Shown here one piece after another: positions 48,006 through 55,895 of a DNA stretch of 64,000 nt (position 1 is the stretch's first letter; the number at the start of each line of letters is the position of its first letter). The stretch comes from Sulfobacillus thermosulfidooxidans DSM 9293 (GTDB lineage Bacteria; Bacillota; Sulfobacillia; Sulfobacillales; Sulfobacillaceae), in assembly GCF_900176145.1 (NCBI RefSeq), contig NZ_FWWY01000001.1, positions 3,081,011-3,145,010 of the forward strand, written 5' to 3'. The position numbers and the translations under genes are program-made. The notes beneath the pieces are model-generated. The model searched no databases. It saw nothing but the letters and a program-made list of their open reading frames with translations, and was not told where the DNA came from.

Positions 48006-48305
48006 TCACTGACCCATCTTATCATGGATAAGCACGTCAATGCGCGTAGCGCTTATGGTATGGCCCTTTAACACGCCGGCTAAACGTACGGTTGTTCCCG
48101 CTTGGAGTAAGTAAATATTGGAAATAGCCGTGTCATTGCGCAATTCGATCGTGTAAAGACCCGGATGGGTTTGGTTTGAATAGGCCAATAATCGGCGGGG
48201 TGTGCGGCTATTTCCTGACGGCACGATGTGATGCACGGAGGTGAGGAGGGTGGCCGTCATCATCATAATCACCAGATGCTGTGATGTTCGTTTCCGTGTG
48301 GTCAT
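48006..48305 (-). CDS. Secreted small protein, function unknown
   Basis: About 99 aa from the ATG at 48305, with GGAGGGACC about 8 bases upstream (an ATG at 48329 is possible). A basic N terminus and hydrophobic HLVIMMMTATLLTS suggest a signal peptide. The mature part, about 60 residues, is beta-rich and ends GHTISATRIDVLI, which resembles a short OB-fold or DUF5666-like strand set. No family confirmed. Cotranscribed with the DHH gene downstream. Confidence 0.55.
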   Translation of the reverse strand: MTTRKRTSQHLVIMMMTATLLTSVHHIVPSGNSRTPRRLLAYSNQTHPGLYTIELRNDTAISNIYLLQAGTTVRLAGVLKGHTISATRIDVLIHDKMGQ

Positions 48306-48398
48306 GTAAAACGGTCCCTCCAATAGCATAACAATGAATTAAATAATTCGTGAGGGTCTATCAAAACTCCTGCTAATTTTCCTAGGGTATGGGGAATT

Positions 48399-49649
48399 TT
48401 ATGCCGCTTTACGCACGCGGTAAATGAGTATGGAACCAGCACCAAAATAGAGAAACGTGATTAAAAAGAGTAACCGGTAGGCCTCGCCCAAGGACATAAC
48501 ATGGGATAAAGAGCCGATGAAGAGGCCGGCAATGAAACCAGCGCCGACTTGGCCCAAATTAAAAGATGCTTGCCATAATCCCATGCTACGACCCTGGGTT
48601 GGTCCCGGTGGTAATACATCGACTGCCAATGCCCAATCTGTCGACAAATAAATTCCGTAGCCCACGCCAAAAACTAACCCCATGGTCAAAATAAGAAACA
48701 TGCTATGAGTGAAAACAAACGTTAAGGCCGTCGCCCCCATTAACAACCCACCTACAAAGACTAAAATTCGGCGTTTATGCAGCCGATCCGATAGCCATCC
48801 GGCAGTGAGCACAGAAATCAATGATCCTAAAGTTAACAATGCCAATAACCGAAAGACGGTGGATTCTGGTTTATTCAGGCCAACGGTAAATTTGAGGTAA
48901 TAAAATAAATAGTTTTCTAAAGTCGCAAATCCTAACATGATCATAAGTCGTGTGACAAATACCCACCAAAAATCAGGAAAGGCTCGAGGAGAGATCCATA
49001 ATTGGCGAAGTCCTTGGGCAAAGGTTACCCGGGGCACGATAAAATGACGCGAATCCATTTCATGAACCCCAAACTGTGTGACGCCCCAACCAAGAACTAA
49101 TAGTGCGGAAAGGATCCAATAAATCGCCGGGTCACCAAAATAATTGGGGGCTAACGCTCCAAAAATGATGGCCAGTTGCGTCATGAAACCCATCCAGCCT
49201 GATGCGACACCTCGTTGTTCCTCGGAGACCAAATCGGGAATGAGAGCCTGATACGCGGCTTGAGCAAGATTTGAGAAAAACTGCACCATCAAGTAACCGA
49301 AGGCAAAAATAAGCAAAAAGTGGCCGGAGTACGCCATGATAATCAGACCGAGCACATTGCCTGCCGTGCCCCACAGGATATAGGGGCGGCGTCGGCCCCA
49401 TGCATGGCGTACGCGATCGCTAATCCAACCCGCCCACGGTTGTACGACGGTGGCAATGAGGGAGCCTAATACGACAAGCGAAGACAAAACGCTAGTTGAT
49501 GCACTACGGCCAACAATATACAAAACGGCGCGCGGCACAACAATAATGATTAAAGCGGTCCATTGAATATTCGACGTTAGCCAATAGAAGCTCAATGCTA
49601 AATTTTGTGACAAGGACAAGCGCGGTTTTACGGGCTGAGGGTGTTGCAC
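48399..49649 (-). CDS. MFS transporter, SLC45/sucrose-type
   Basis: 416 aa, twelve membrane segments. VQPWAGWISDRVRHAWGRRRPYILWG is the strong loop 2-3 motif of the glycoside-pentoside-hexuronide/SLC45 style, and the second copy is LTAGWLSDRLHKRRILVFVGG. These import or export sugars. GTG start with only GGCGGCGG upstream, so the start is less sure. Stands alone, divergent from the CBS-like gene. Confidence 0.82.
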   Translation of the reverse strand: MQHPQPVKPRLSLSQNLALSFYWLTSNIQWTALIIIVVPRAVLYIVGRSASTSVLSSLVVLGSLIATVVQPWAGWISDRVRHAWGRRRPYILWGTAGNVLGLIIMAYSGHFLLIFAFGYLMVQFFSNLAQAAYQALIPDLVSEEQRGVASGWMGFMTQLAIIFGALAPNYFGDPAIYWILSALLVLGWGVTQFGVHEMDSRHFIVPRVTFAQGLRQLWISPRAFPDFWWVFVTRLMIMLGFATLENYLFYYLKFTVGLNKPESTVFRLLALLTLGSLISVLTAGWLSDRLHKRRILVFVGGLLMGATALTFVFTHSMFLILTMGLVFGVGYGIYLSTDWALAVDVLPPGPTQGRSMGLWQASFNLGQVGAGFIAGLFIGSLSHVMSLGEAYRLLFLITFLYFGAGSILIYRVRKAA

Positions 49650-49786
49650 GAGTTCCGCCGCCTTTCTAACAATTATGATGGCTATTCGGCAACGCTGGCG
49701 AAAAGTCCTTCTGTTTTAGGATAAATGCCAAAGACGAAAAGGAAATTTCGTATAATGGGAAAGAACGTAAAGGAGGAAATCAACAG

Positions 49787-50743
49787 ATGCCTGATAAGGG
49801 CAGCATTTTACCGAATATCCTTGGGGCAATAGGGCATACGCCCCTGATTGCATTACAACGCCTCGTACCGGACAACGGCGTACGCATTGCCGTGAAATTT
49901 GAAGCAGTAAATCCTGGTGGCAGTATCAAAGACCGAATTGCTCCGGCGTTAATCGAAGTGGCAGAACGAGAACACCGCCTAAAGCCTGGCGGGACGATAA
50001 TCGAAGCCACAGCGGGTAATACCGGCATTGCTTTAGCGATGGTAGCCGCCGTCAAGGGCTACCGCGCATTATTTGTTGTCCCGGATAAGATGAGCGCAGA
50101 TAAAATTGCGATCCTCAAAGCTTACGGCGCCGAAGTGAAAATTGTTCCGGATGTCGGTCGTGACGACGAAAACAATTATCAAAATGTTGCGAAGCGGTTG
50201 GCGGAAGAAATTCCCGGTGGATGCTATATGGGTCAGTTTGAACAAGAGGCCAATCCCCACGCCCATTATATGTCAACGGGTCCTGAGATTTGGGAACAAA
50301 CGGAAGGACAGGTTCGTGCGGTTGTAGCTGGTGCTGGGACTGGTGGAACGATTACTGGCATTGGGCGCTATTTGAAAGAAAAAGATCCGAACATCTTAAT
50401 AATCGGTGCGGACCCAGTCGGTTCGATTTTTACAGGGCCGGTAGCACCGTTTAAGTTAGAAGGTATGGGGGAGGATTATTATCCTCAAACCCTGGACATG
50501 CATGTGGTTGATCGCTGGATGGCAGTTTCCGACGAAGAAGCATTTGCCATGACAAGGCGATTAGCCCGGGAAGAAGGCATTTTGGCAGGAGGTTCTTCGG
50601 GAGCGATGGTTCATGTGGCCCTAAGGATTGCACAGGAATTAAATCCCGGCGATTTAATCGTGGCTCTTGCGCCGGATACGGGACGTAATTATCTTAGTAG
50701 CATTTTCTATAATCATGGCAATACCGATACGTTTTCTCAATAA
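49787..50743 (+). CDS. PLP-dependent cysteine synthase / cystathionine beta-synthase-like enzyme
   Basis: 318 aa. NPGGSIKDR holds the PLP lysine, ATAGNTG the substrate loop, and GAGTGGTITG binds the PLP phosphate. The later DPVGSIFTGP, EGMGEDYYPQTLD and AREEGILAGGSSGA are closer to the catalytic core of cystathionine beta-synthase than to CysK, but no CBS domains follow. It may make cysteine or cystathionine from O-acetylserine or serine. AAAGGAGG precedes the ATG. The rhodanese gene follows at about 100 bp. Confidence 0.85.
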   Translation: MPDKGSILPNILGAIGHTPLIALQRLVPDNGVRIAVKFEAVNPGGSIKDRIAPALIEVAEREHRLKPGGTIIEATAGNTGIALAMVAAVKGYRALFVVPDKMSADKIAILKAYGAEVKIVPDVGRDDENNYQNVAKRLAEEIPGGCYMGQFEQEANPHAHYMSTGPEIWEQTEGQVRAVVAGAGTGGTITGIGRYLKEKDPNILIIGADPVGSIFTGPVAPFKLEGMGEDYYPQTLDMHVVDRWMAVSDEEAFAMTRRLAREEGILAGGSSGAMVHVALRIAQELNPGDLIVALAPDTGRNYLSSIFYNHGNTDTFSQ

Positions 50744-50845
50744 TAGCACCGTTTCGTAGTCGCTTGCTTGAATGATACAATGAGATTTAAAGATTCGATA
50801 GGAAAGAGCAGATTGAATAAAATCCAAGGGAAAGGACGGTTGGAC

Positions 50846-51196
50846 ATGTTAGAATGGCTTATTGGTAAAAGGCGGGAAAATACGACGCCGCGAGTCCCTG
50901 CTACGATTATGCCTGAAGAAGTGATGGCACTACTCGAACAAGGTGAGAAAGTTGTCATCCTCGATGTTCGCCAACAGCATGAGTATCGCAGTGGTCATAT
51001 TAAAGGAGCCCAATTGATTCCTTTGATGGAATTAAATAAGCGCCTGCATGAGTTGAAAAAGGATGCCACCATCATCACGGTGTGCCACTCAGGTCGACGG
51101 AGTGCACAAGCAGCCAGGCTATTGCGGGCTGAAGGCTTCACCGTTCGCAATATGGTGGGGGGCATGATGAAATGGCCCGGGAAAGTTGTCAAGTAA
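50846..51196 (+). CDS. Rhodanese-like sulfurtransferase
   Basis: About 116 aa, a single rhodanese domain. VVILDVRQQHEYRSGHI and the active-site VCHSGRRSAQAA with catalytic Cys are clear, as is GGMMKWPG near the end. It probably moves persulfide sulfur. The ATG at 50846 follows AAAGGACGG; the frame is open to 50768. With the CBS-like enzyme upstream it forms a small sulfur-handling cluster. Confidence 0.9.
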   Translation: MLEWLIGKRRENTTPRVPATIMPEEVMALLEQGEKVVILDVRQQHEYRSGHIKGAQLIPLMELNKRLHELKKDATIITVCHSGRRSAQAARLLRAEGFTVRNMVGGMMKWPGKVVK

Positions 51197-51240
51197 CGGG
51201 AAGACAGTGAATATCATGCAGAAAGGTGGACCAAAGCGAC

Positions 51241-51531
51241 ATGTTTGTTGATCAAATTATTGTCCGCGGCGCTGGGGTCTTGGCTATTGTGGGCGGTATC
51301 ATTTTTTTTGCTATTGGTGTCCCTCAAATCGGGTATTATCTGGTTCCTGCTGGCATCGTCTTTTTAGCCTTCACGATAGGATGGAAAGCCCGGTATGAAC
51401 GCGTATTAGATGACCCTCCGCCGGGTTACGAGCCGACCGGAGAAGTCTATGTGAATCCCGGAGGACCTCCTGTGGAAGTGTGGCATTTAGGTATTCGGCG
51501 CGTCTATGTACGGCATAAGGTGGCTGAATAA
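51241..51531 (+). CDS. Small two-span membrane protein
   Basis: About 96 aa. Two hydrophobic segments (VLAIVGGIIFFAIGV and LVPAGIVFLAFTIGW) precede a soluble tail with DDPPPGYEPTGE. No family recognised. AAAGGTGG lies 11 bases before the ATG at 51241; a GTG at 51226 is possible. It overlaps the EamA gene by TAATG, so the two are coupled. Confidence 0.6.
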   Translation: MFVDQIIVRGAGVLAIVGGIIFFAIGVPQIGYYLVPAGIVFLAFTIGWKARYERVLDDPPPGYEPTGEVYVNPGGPPVEVWHLGIRRVYVRHKVAE

Positions 51532-52436
51532 TGCGGTGGAAATTTATTCTGTATCTGATTGCGGCTAATGTTTTATGGGCTGGCAATTATTTAGCTGGGC
51601 GGGTTTTACGTTTTAGCATGGGCCCATTTACCCTCAATGGCGTCCGCTGGATTATTTCGGCGGTCGTCTTATGGCTTATCGTCCGGAAGCGTGGAGAAAT
51701 TGTCCCCTTGCTACAGGAGTGGAAAGCGTTCTTGCTTTTAGGTTTTATTGGTATGTTTTTGTTTTCGAGTTTGACCTATTGGGGATTAACGATGGTGCCT
51801 GCTGGGGAAGCGGGTTTATTGTCAGGATTTACCCCACTTGCGGTACTGGTCGCGGGATTTGTCATTGCTCAAGACAAAGTCCGCTTGTGGCAATGGCTAA
51901 TGGTCGCGGTCTCGATTGGTGGCGAAATCTTGTTACTGGGTGGAGGGGCCAGTACCCAAACGGGCAGCATTTTTGGGGCCGTTGTACTGATTTTTGCTGC
52001 ATTGTCGTGGGGAGTTTATACGGCGTTGGGAAGACGTTACCGTTACCGATTTTCCCCCTTGGTGTTAACCACCGGGGCAGCGGTATGGGGAGCGATTCCC
52101 TCAGCATTGCTTGGCATATGGAATTTGTCTACCCACCCGGTGACGTTAAGCATAAATAGTGGGCTGGCCCTGTTGTATGTGAGTACCATGGCATCGGTGG
52201 TAGCCTTTATGATGTGGAGTGCAGGGGTAAACCGACTCGGCAGTGGCACAGCGGCTCCTTACATGAATTTATTACCAGTTTTTACCGCCTTGTTGGCGGT
52301 TCTTTTGCTGCATGAGACGTTAAGTGCCACCCAATTAGAGGGAGGATTGATTGTTGTCGCCGGTGCCGTCGGAGCGGGTTTTTCTCGCACCGTGCCTGTG
52401 ACCGTTAAGGAGTCGCAGACATCGATGCTTGAATGA
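51531..52436 (+). CDS. EamA/DMT-family transporter
   Basis: 301 aa, ten membrane segments in two EamA repeats (LIAANVLWAGNYLAGRVL starts the first, LSWGVYTALGRRY the second). Members export amino acids or metabolites; near the cysteine-type enzyme a cysteine or thiol exporter role is possible but unproved. Starts in the TAATG overlap with the previous gene. Its last 32 bp overlap the convergent AhpF-N-like gene. Confidence 0.87.
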   Translation: MRWKFILYLIAANVLWAGNYLAGRVLRFSMGPFTLNGVRWIISAVVLWLIVRKRGEIVPLLQEWKAFLLLGFIGMFLFSSLTYWGLTMVPAGEAGLLSGFTPLAVLVAGFVIAQDKVRLWQWLMVAVSIGGEILLLGGGASTQTGSIFGAVVLIFAALSWGVYTALGRRYRYRFSPLVLTTGAAVWGAIPSALLGIWNLSTHPVTLSINSGLALLYVSTMASVVAFMMWSAGVNRLGSGTAAPYMNLLPVFTALLAVLLLHETLSATQLEGGLIVVAGAVGAGFSRTVPVTVKESQTSMLE

Positions 52437-53043
52437 GATAAGCCGCAAAATATTCTGGCGACACCGTGCCTGTAAACACATAGGGTCCGGGTTCGCACCA
52501 CGTTGTGGGAACACCCATGACGTGGTGTTTTTGTGCCAACTCGGGCAATTCTTCCACTTGAATGATTTGGGCCTGGATCAAGGGTTGCCGAATAGCAAAT
52601 GCAATGGCCATGTTCACGACATGGGGACACCTGGTTCATGTTGGGGAAACAAAAATTTTAGTCGTCACTGGTCGCTGAATTTCATGCAAAAGAGGTTCCC
52701 ATGATGGGTGGTCAAACCCTGAAACGCGGCTGAATGCGGCAATGGATTCCACAAAAGCGGCATATTCCATGCCGCTAGGCGCTCCAACAAATTGGACACC
52801 AAAGATGTTACCTTGGGTATTGCTAATGGTCACCGTCGGATCAAAAAATCGTGCGTGATCGGTGTTAGCCAATTGACGCATAATTTTTTGGGGCATAAGA
52901 CTAACCGTATAATTTATCAAATCGAGGGTAGCTTGCGTTTTTGCACTCTCCCACTGCTCGCTGTGTACGGTAAGAATGACCGGATTTGGTAATGTGGAAA
53001 GACTGTCCATTACGGCCTTTTCTTGTTGGGAATTAAGAAACAT
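52405..53043 (-). CDS. Candidate selenoprotein: AhpF N-terminal-domain-like thioredoxin-fold protein with in-frame UGA
   Basis: Read through one UGA (52636-52638, codon 136), the frame encodes 212 aa, the size of the stand-alone AhpF N-terminal domain with two tandem thioredoxin folds. Fold 1 has no cysteine but keeps the family motif FVGAPSG (85-91). Fold 2 carries the redox motif as U136-T-R-C139-P, where AhpF has CHNCP, then VMGVP with the cis-Pro at 179. UGA thus sits exactly at the nucleophilic first cysteine. A hairpin follows at SECIS-like distance. AAGGAG lies 10 bases before the ATG. Usual partners are peroxidases or thiol-disulfide exchange. A nonsense mutation or sequencing error is the alternative. 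It is 57 bp downstream of the XRE-type regulator, same strand. Confidence 0.75.
52608..52624 (-). promoter_or_regulatory. Candidate bacterial SECIS hairpin
   Basis: In the mRNA, CCAUGU pairs with ACAUGG (6 bp) around the loop CGUGA, beginning 11 bases after the UGA, with the apical loop 17 bases after it. Bacterial SECIS elements lie just 3' of UGA and carry a G in the first loop positions; this one does. Stem lower part is unpaired. Folding and SelB binding are not tested. Confidence 0.5.
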
Positions 53044-53100
53044 GGATAAATATCTCCTTGTCCTAAAATGCTTAGACTTTTCTCACGGACAGATGGCTGT

Positions 53101-53889
53101 CTATCCGCTAAAGTCCTGCCAACACCATTTTTCTGTGACGACATCAATCGGATAGTAATGCGTAATAATAAGATCGGGGCGATTGGGAATGGGCACCAAA
53201 TTGGAACGAAAACGCAAAATCCGATGGTCATCGTGAGCTCTTAGCACGACGACTTCAGATGTTGACGGAATAGTTCCCACTAGCCCCTGACAATAGGTGT
53301 TAATCAGTGTCTCCCACGGAATCTTTGTTCGCTGGCAAATATCATTTTTTAAGCGGTTAAGCCAGGGTTCGTTTTCGTAGGGTTGCCATTGAACGATGAG
53401 ACGATGCAGCATACGTGTCAACAGTTCTTTTGGCCACTGTTCAGCCAACAGTGCATCGGGAGCAAATAATTGCACGATTAAATTGCGTTCCAGCCCCTGT
53501 AAGGCTCCCTGAGATACCTGAAAAAGACGTGCCATGGTCACATTCCAATCTCGAAGAAACCACCCGATATCTAAAAGGGCAGCCGGAAAGGGATCAAAAC
53601 GGGATAGCCATAAACGGTATTCGTCTGGTAAATCCAACAACGGTTCAACATAACCGCGATAACCGAAATGATACAGCCACTGATTCAGTTCGCCGTTGAT
53701 AACCGGCTGTTTTAACGCCCGTCCAATAAGGATGACCAAATCACGGGATAAGTCCATGACTTGCGATTGTTCAATCCGCGAAAGCTGTTTTTGTGATAGG
53801 GCAACTTTGCGTGCTAATTGCGTTTGTGACCATCCCAAGTGTTCGCGGTAAAATCGTATCCGATGCCCAACGGAATAAGGTTCAGCCAT
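53101..53889 (-). CDS. XRE-family regulator with MmyB-like ligand domain
   Basis: About 262 aa. N-terminal HTH (GWSQTQLARKVALSQKQLSRIEQ) of Cro/CI type, then a domain resembling the MmyB-like ligand-binding region (LWLSRFDPFPAALLDIGWFL, DWNVTMARLFQVS). These regulators respond to small or fatty-acid-like ligands. The ATG at 53889 is 17 bases from AAGGAGG, so the start is not fully settled. It is followed by the UGA-containing thioredoxin-fold gene and may autoregulate a two-gene unit. Confidence 0.75.
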   Translation of the reverse strand: MAEPYSVGHRIRFYREHLGWSQTQLARKVALSQKQLSRIEQSQVMDLSRDLVILIGRALKQPVINGELNQWLYHFGYRGYVEPLLDLPDEYRLWLSRFDPFPAALLDIGWFLRDWNVTMARLFQVSQGALQGLERNLIVQLFAPDALLAEQWPKELLTRMLHRLIVQWQPYENEPWLNRLKNDICQRTKIPWETLINTYCQGLVGTIPSTSEVVVLRAHDDHRILRFRSNLVPIPNRPDLIITHYYPIDVVTEKWCWQDFSG

Positions 53890-54015
53890 TCTCGTGAGTT
53901 TGCGGCCCTCCTTAAGATATCGATAGTGTATCATTCGCGGATAGGTCACGGCCAGCTTTTGCATAATCGCTGTCCCAGGAGCCAAGCTAAAAGTAAAAAG
54001 GAGGCATAGTGTGTG

Positions 54016-54243
54016 ATGAAAATTAAAGAGTTCCGGTTTACGGGAAAATTTCCAAACTTCGAAGTCCATAGTATTTTAGTGGATAATGACAATAAGGATT
54101 ATGACCTGGAGCTAGGTAATCTCGAATATGTTGGCACTTTAGACGAAAAACAACTCAAAGAATTGATTCATGAGACGTTCAAGGCGCATCAAGAACCCAA
54201 GTTGACGGAAGCCATGCATCAGCTTATCGGAAAATCTCTATAA
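54016..54243 (+). CDS. Small acidic/basic protein, function unknown
   Basis: About 75 aa from the ATG at 54016, with AAGGAGG about 9 bases upstream. It is charged with no membrane segment; a beta hairpin is followed by a helix (DEKQLKELIHETFKAHQE). No family recognised. Divergent from the XRE-type gene. Confidence 0.6.
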   Translation: MKIKEFRFTGKFPNFEVHSILVDNDNKDYDLELGNLEYVGTLDEKQLKELIHETFKAHQEPKLTEAMHQLIGKSL

Positions 54244-54319
54244 CTTGAGATTGTGCAAGAGACCAAGGGAAAAGATGCTACAATCGAGCCATGATATATG
54301 ATTGTGAGGCGAGTAGTTA

Positions 54320-55396
54320 ATGACTTATCGCGAACAAAACCGACCCTTGGTCATCTCTTTCGCCCAACAACCTCTCATCCGGCAAATGGTGAGCCATTTT
54401 CCGTTATTGGATGTCCGGTTTGTGGATGATATTGCGGCGTCGCAAAGACTGGGAATTTATGATCAGGCCGTGTGCATGATCGCTGCGGGCAACCCAGTTA
54501 ATAGCCATACCTTAACACCCTGGCATCATCTTCAGTTTGTCCAGACACTTGGATCAGGATATAACAATCTTGACATGGTGGAATTACGAAGACGGGGAAT
54601 TGTGGCGGCTCATAATCCGGGTCATAACGCCCATGCTGTGGCGGAACATGTATTAATGTCAGCCATGTATTTATTAAGAAACATGGCAGCCGCCCATCAG
54701 ATGGTTACACAAGCTCGGTTTTCGGATCGCCAGCGTCTGGCAGGACAAATTCAGGATCTCAACGGGTTGACTCTGGGTATTTATGGTTTTGGCTACATTG
54801 GGAAAGCCTTAGCCCGGTTGTCACTGCCCTTTGATGTACACATTCTCTATCATCAACGACATCCTGTGCCGGATTGGGAACGTCAATATGGCGTTCAATA
54901 TGTATCGGCTGATGATATTTGGCGATCATCGGATATTGTTGTGTTGACTGTGCCGTTAACGGAAGCGACGTATCACTTAGTCTCGAATTTGCAATTCGAT
55001 ATGATGAAGTCAACGGCTATTGTGATTAATGTTGGGCGGGGGCCCGTGGTGGATGAAAAGGCCTTGGCGCAGGCTCTTATTGACCAAAAAATTGCCGGTG
55101 CCGCGTTAGATGTGTTTGAATCCGAACCTATTGATCCCAATAGTCCCTTATTACACCTGCCCGAGCCTATTCGCCATCGGGTTCTCTTTTCACCTCATGT
55201 GTCCGGTGTAACCCGTCAAGCATTACAGAAAATGATCAAGGGAGCCTTAGATAATGTGCAACGATTCGTAAACCACGAGCCCTTATTGCATCAGTTACTC
55301 CCTGAAGAACATATTAACCCTTGGGATTGGCGAGACGGCGTCCTCCAAAGACTATCTGCCAGCCATCCGAGTGGGGAATCAGTGGACATCCATTAA
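54320..55396 (+). CDS. D-isomer-specific 2-hydroxyacid dehydrogenase
   Basis: 358 aa. The NAD-binding motif YGFGYIGKALARLS, the VINVGRGPVVDEKALAQAL segment with the conserved Arg/Gly block, the ALDVFESEP Glu and the SPHVSGVT His are in place. Substrate could be glyoxylate, phosphoglycerate-like or another 2-oxoacid. GAGGCGAG precedes the ATG. Its last 83 bp overlap the convergent M50-type gene. Confidence 0.9.
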   Translation: MTYREQNRPLVISFAQQPLIRQMVSHFPLLDVRFVDDIAASQRLGIYDQAVCMIAAGNPVNSHTLTPWHHLQFVQTLGSGYNNLDMVELRRRGIVAAHNPGHNAHAVAEHVLMSAMYLLRNMAAAHQMVTQARFSDRQRLAGQIQDLNGLTLGIYGFGYIGKALARLSLPFDVHILYHQRHPVPDWERQYGVQYVSADDIWRSSDIVVLTVPLTEATYHLVSNLQFDMMKSTAIVINVGRGPVVDEKALAQALIDQKIAGAALDVFESEPIDPNSPLLHLPEPIRHRVLFSPHVSGVTRQALQKMIKGALDNVQRFVNHEPLLHQLLPEEHINPWDWRDGVLQRLSASHPSGESVDIH

Positions 55397-55697
55397 TTAA
55401 TAGGCTGACACTGGTCCAAATAACCGGTCCTTTGGCCCATGACAAACCATAGCGGAACCACAATAAGCTGGATACAAGGGCCATCGCCAAGTCTACTAGA
55501 ACTCCTGCCATGGCAATTTGGCGATGGGCCTTAACATTGAGACCCGTCATATCAATCGCCGTAGATAAGCGGCCAGAACGCCAACGAAGCCCTAGCCAAT
55601 GACCGCCCAGATGACGAGCGACGATGCCATGTGCACTTTCATGAGCCAAGGCATTCACAATGGCGGCAATAAGGACGGAAATATCTAGGGCTAGCAT
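55314..55697 (-). CDS. Minimal M50-like membrane metalloprotease
   Basis: 127 aa with about four membrane segments. HESAHG gives the HExxH zinc motif (His19, Glu20, His23), and NGCPLIPHSDGW resembles the NxxPxxxxDG third-ligand motif of site-2 proteases. It is short for S2P, lacking the PDZ domain, as in some small SpoIVFB-like proteins. AAAGGAGG lies 10 bases before the ATG, which supports translation despite the 83-bp antisense overlap with the dehydrogenase gene. Confidence 0.72.
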   Translation of the reverse strand: MLALDISVLIAAIVNALAHESAHGIVARHLGGHWLGLRWRSGRLSTAIDMTGLNVKAHRQIAMAGVLVDLAMALVSSLLWFRYGLSWAKGPVIWTSVSLLINGCPLIPHSDGWQIVFGGRRLANPKG

Positions 55698-55895
55698 GCG
55701 CTAAGACCTCCTTTACCATCTCATGAACCTCTTCATTATGGGATCATGCGTCATTATTCCCATTTTAGGAACATCTAACCGGACAAGCCAAGATGGCCCA
55801 AATTTCGGCGTTCACTTTTACAAGAATTCGTCAACGATTGCCATCTTAGGGTATAGTAACGGTGGTGTTAAATACAGCATATAGGGGACCGATTA

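Noticed and set aside
52405-52617. Separate 70-aa protein starting at the internal ATG after the UGA
   Set aside because: No ribosome binding site, and it would lack the redox motif; it fits as the second half of one UGA-containing gene.
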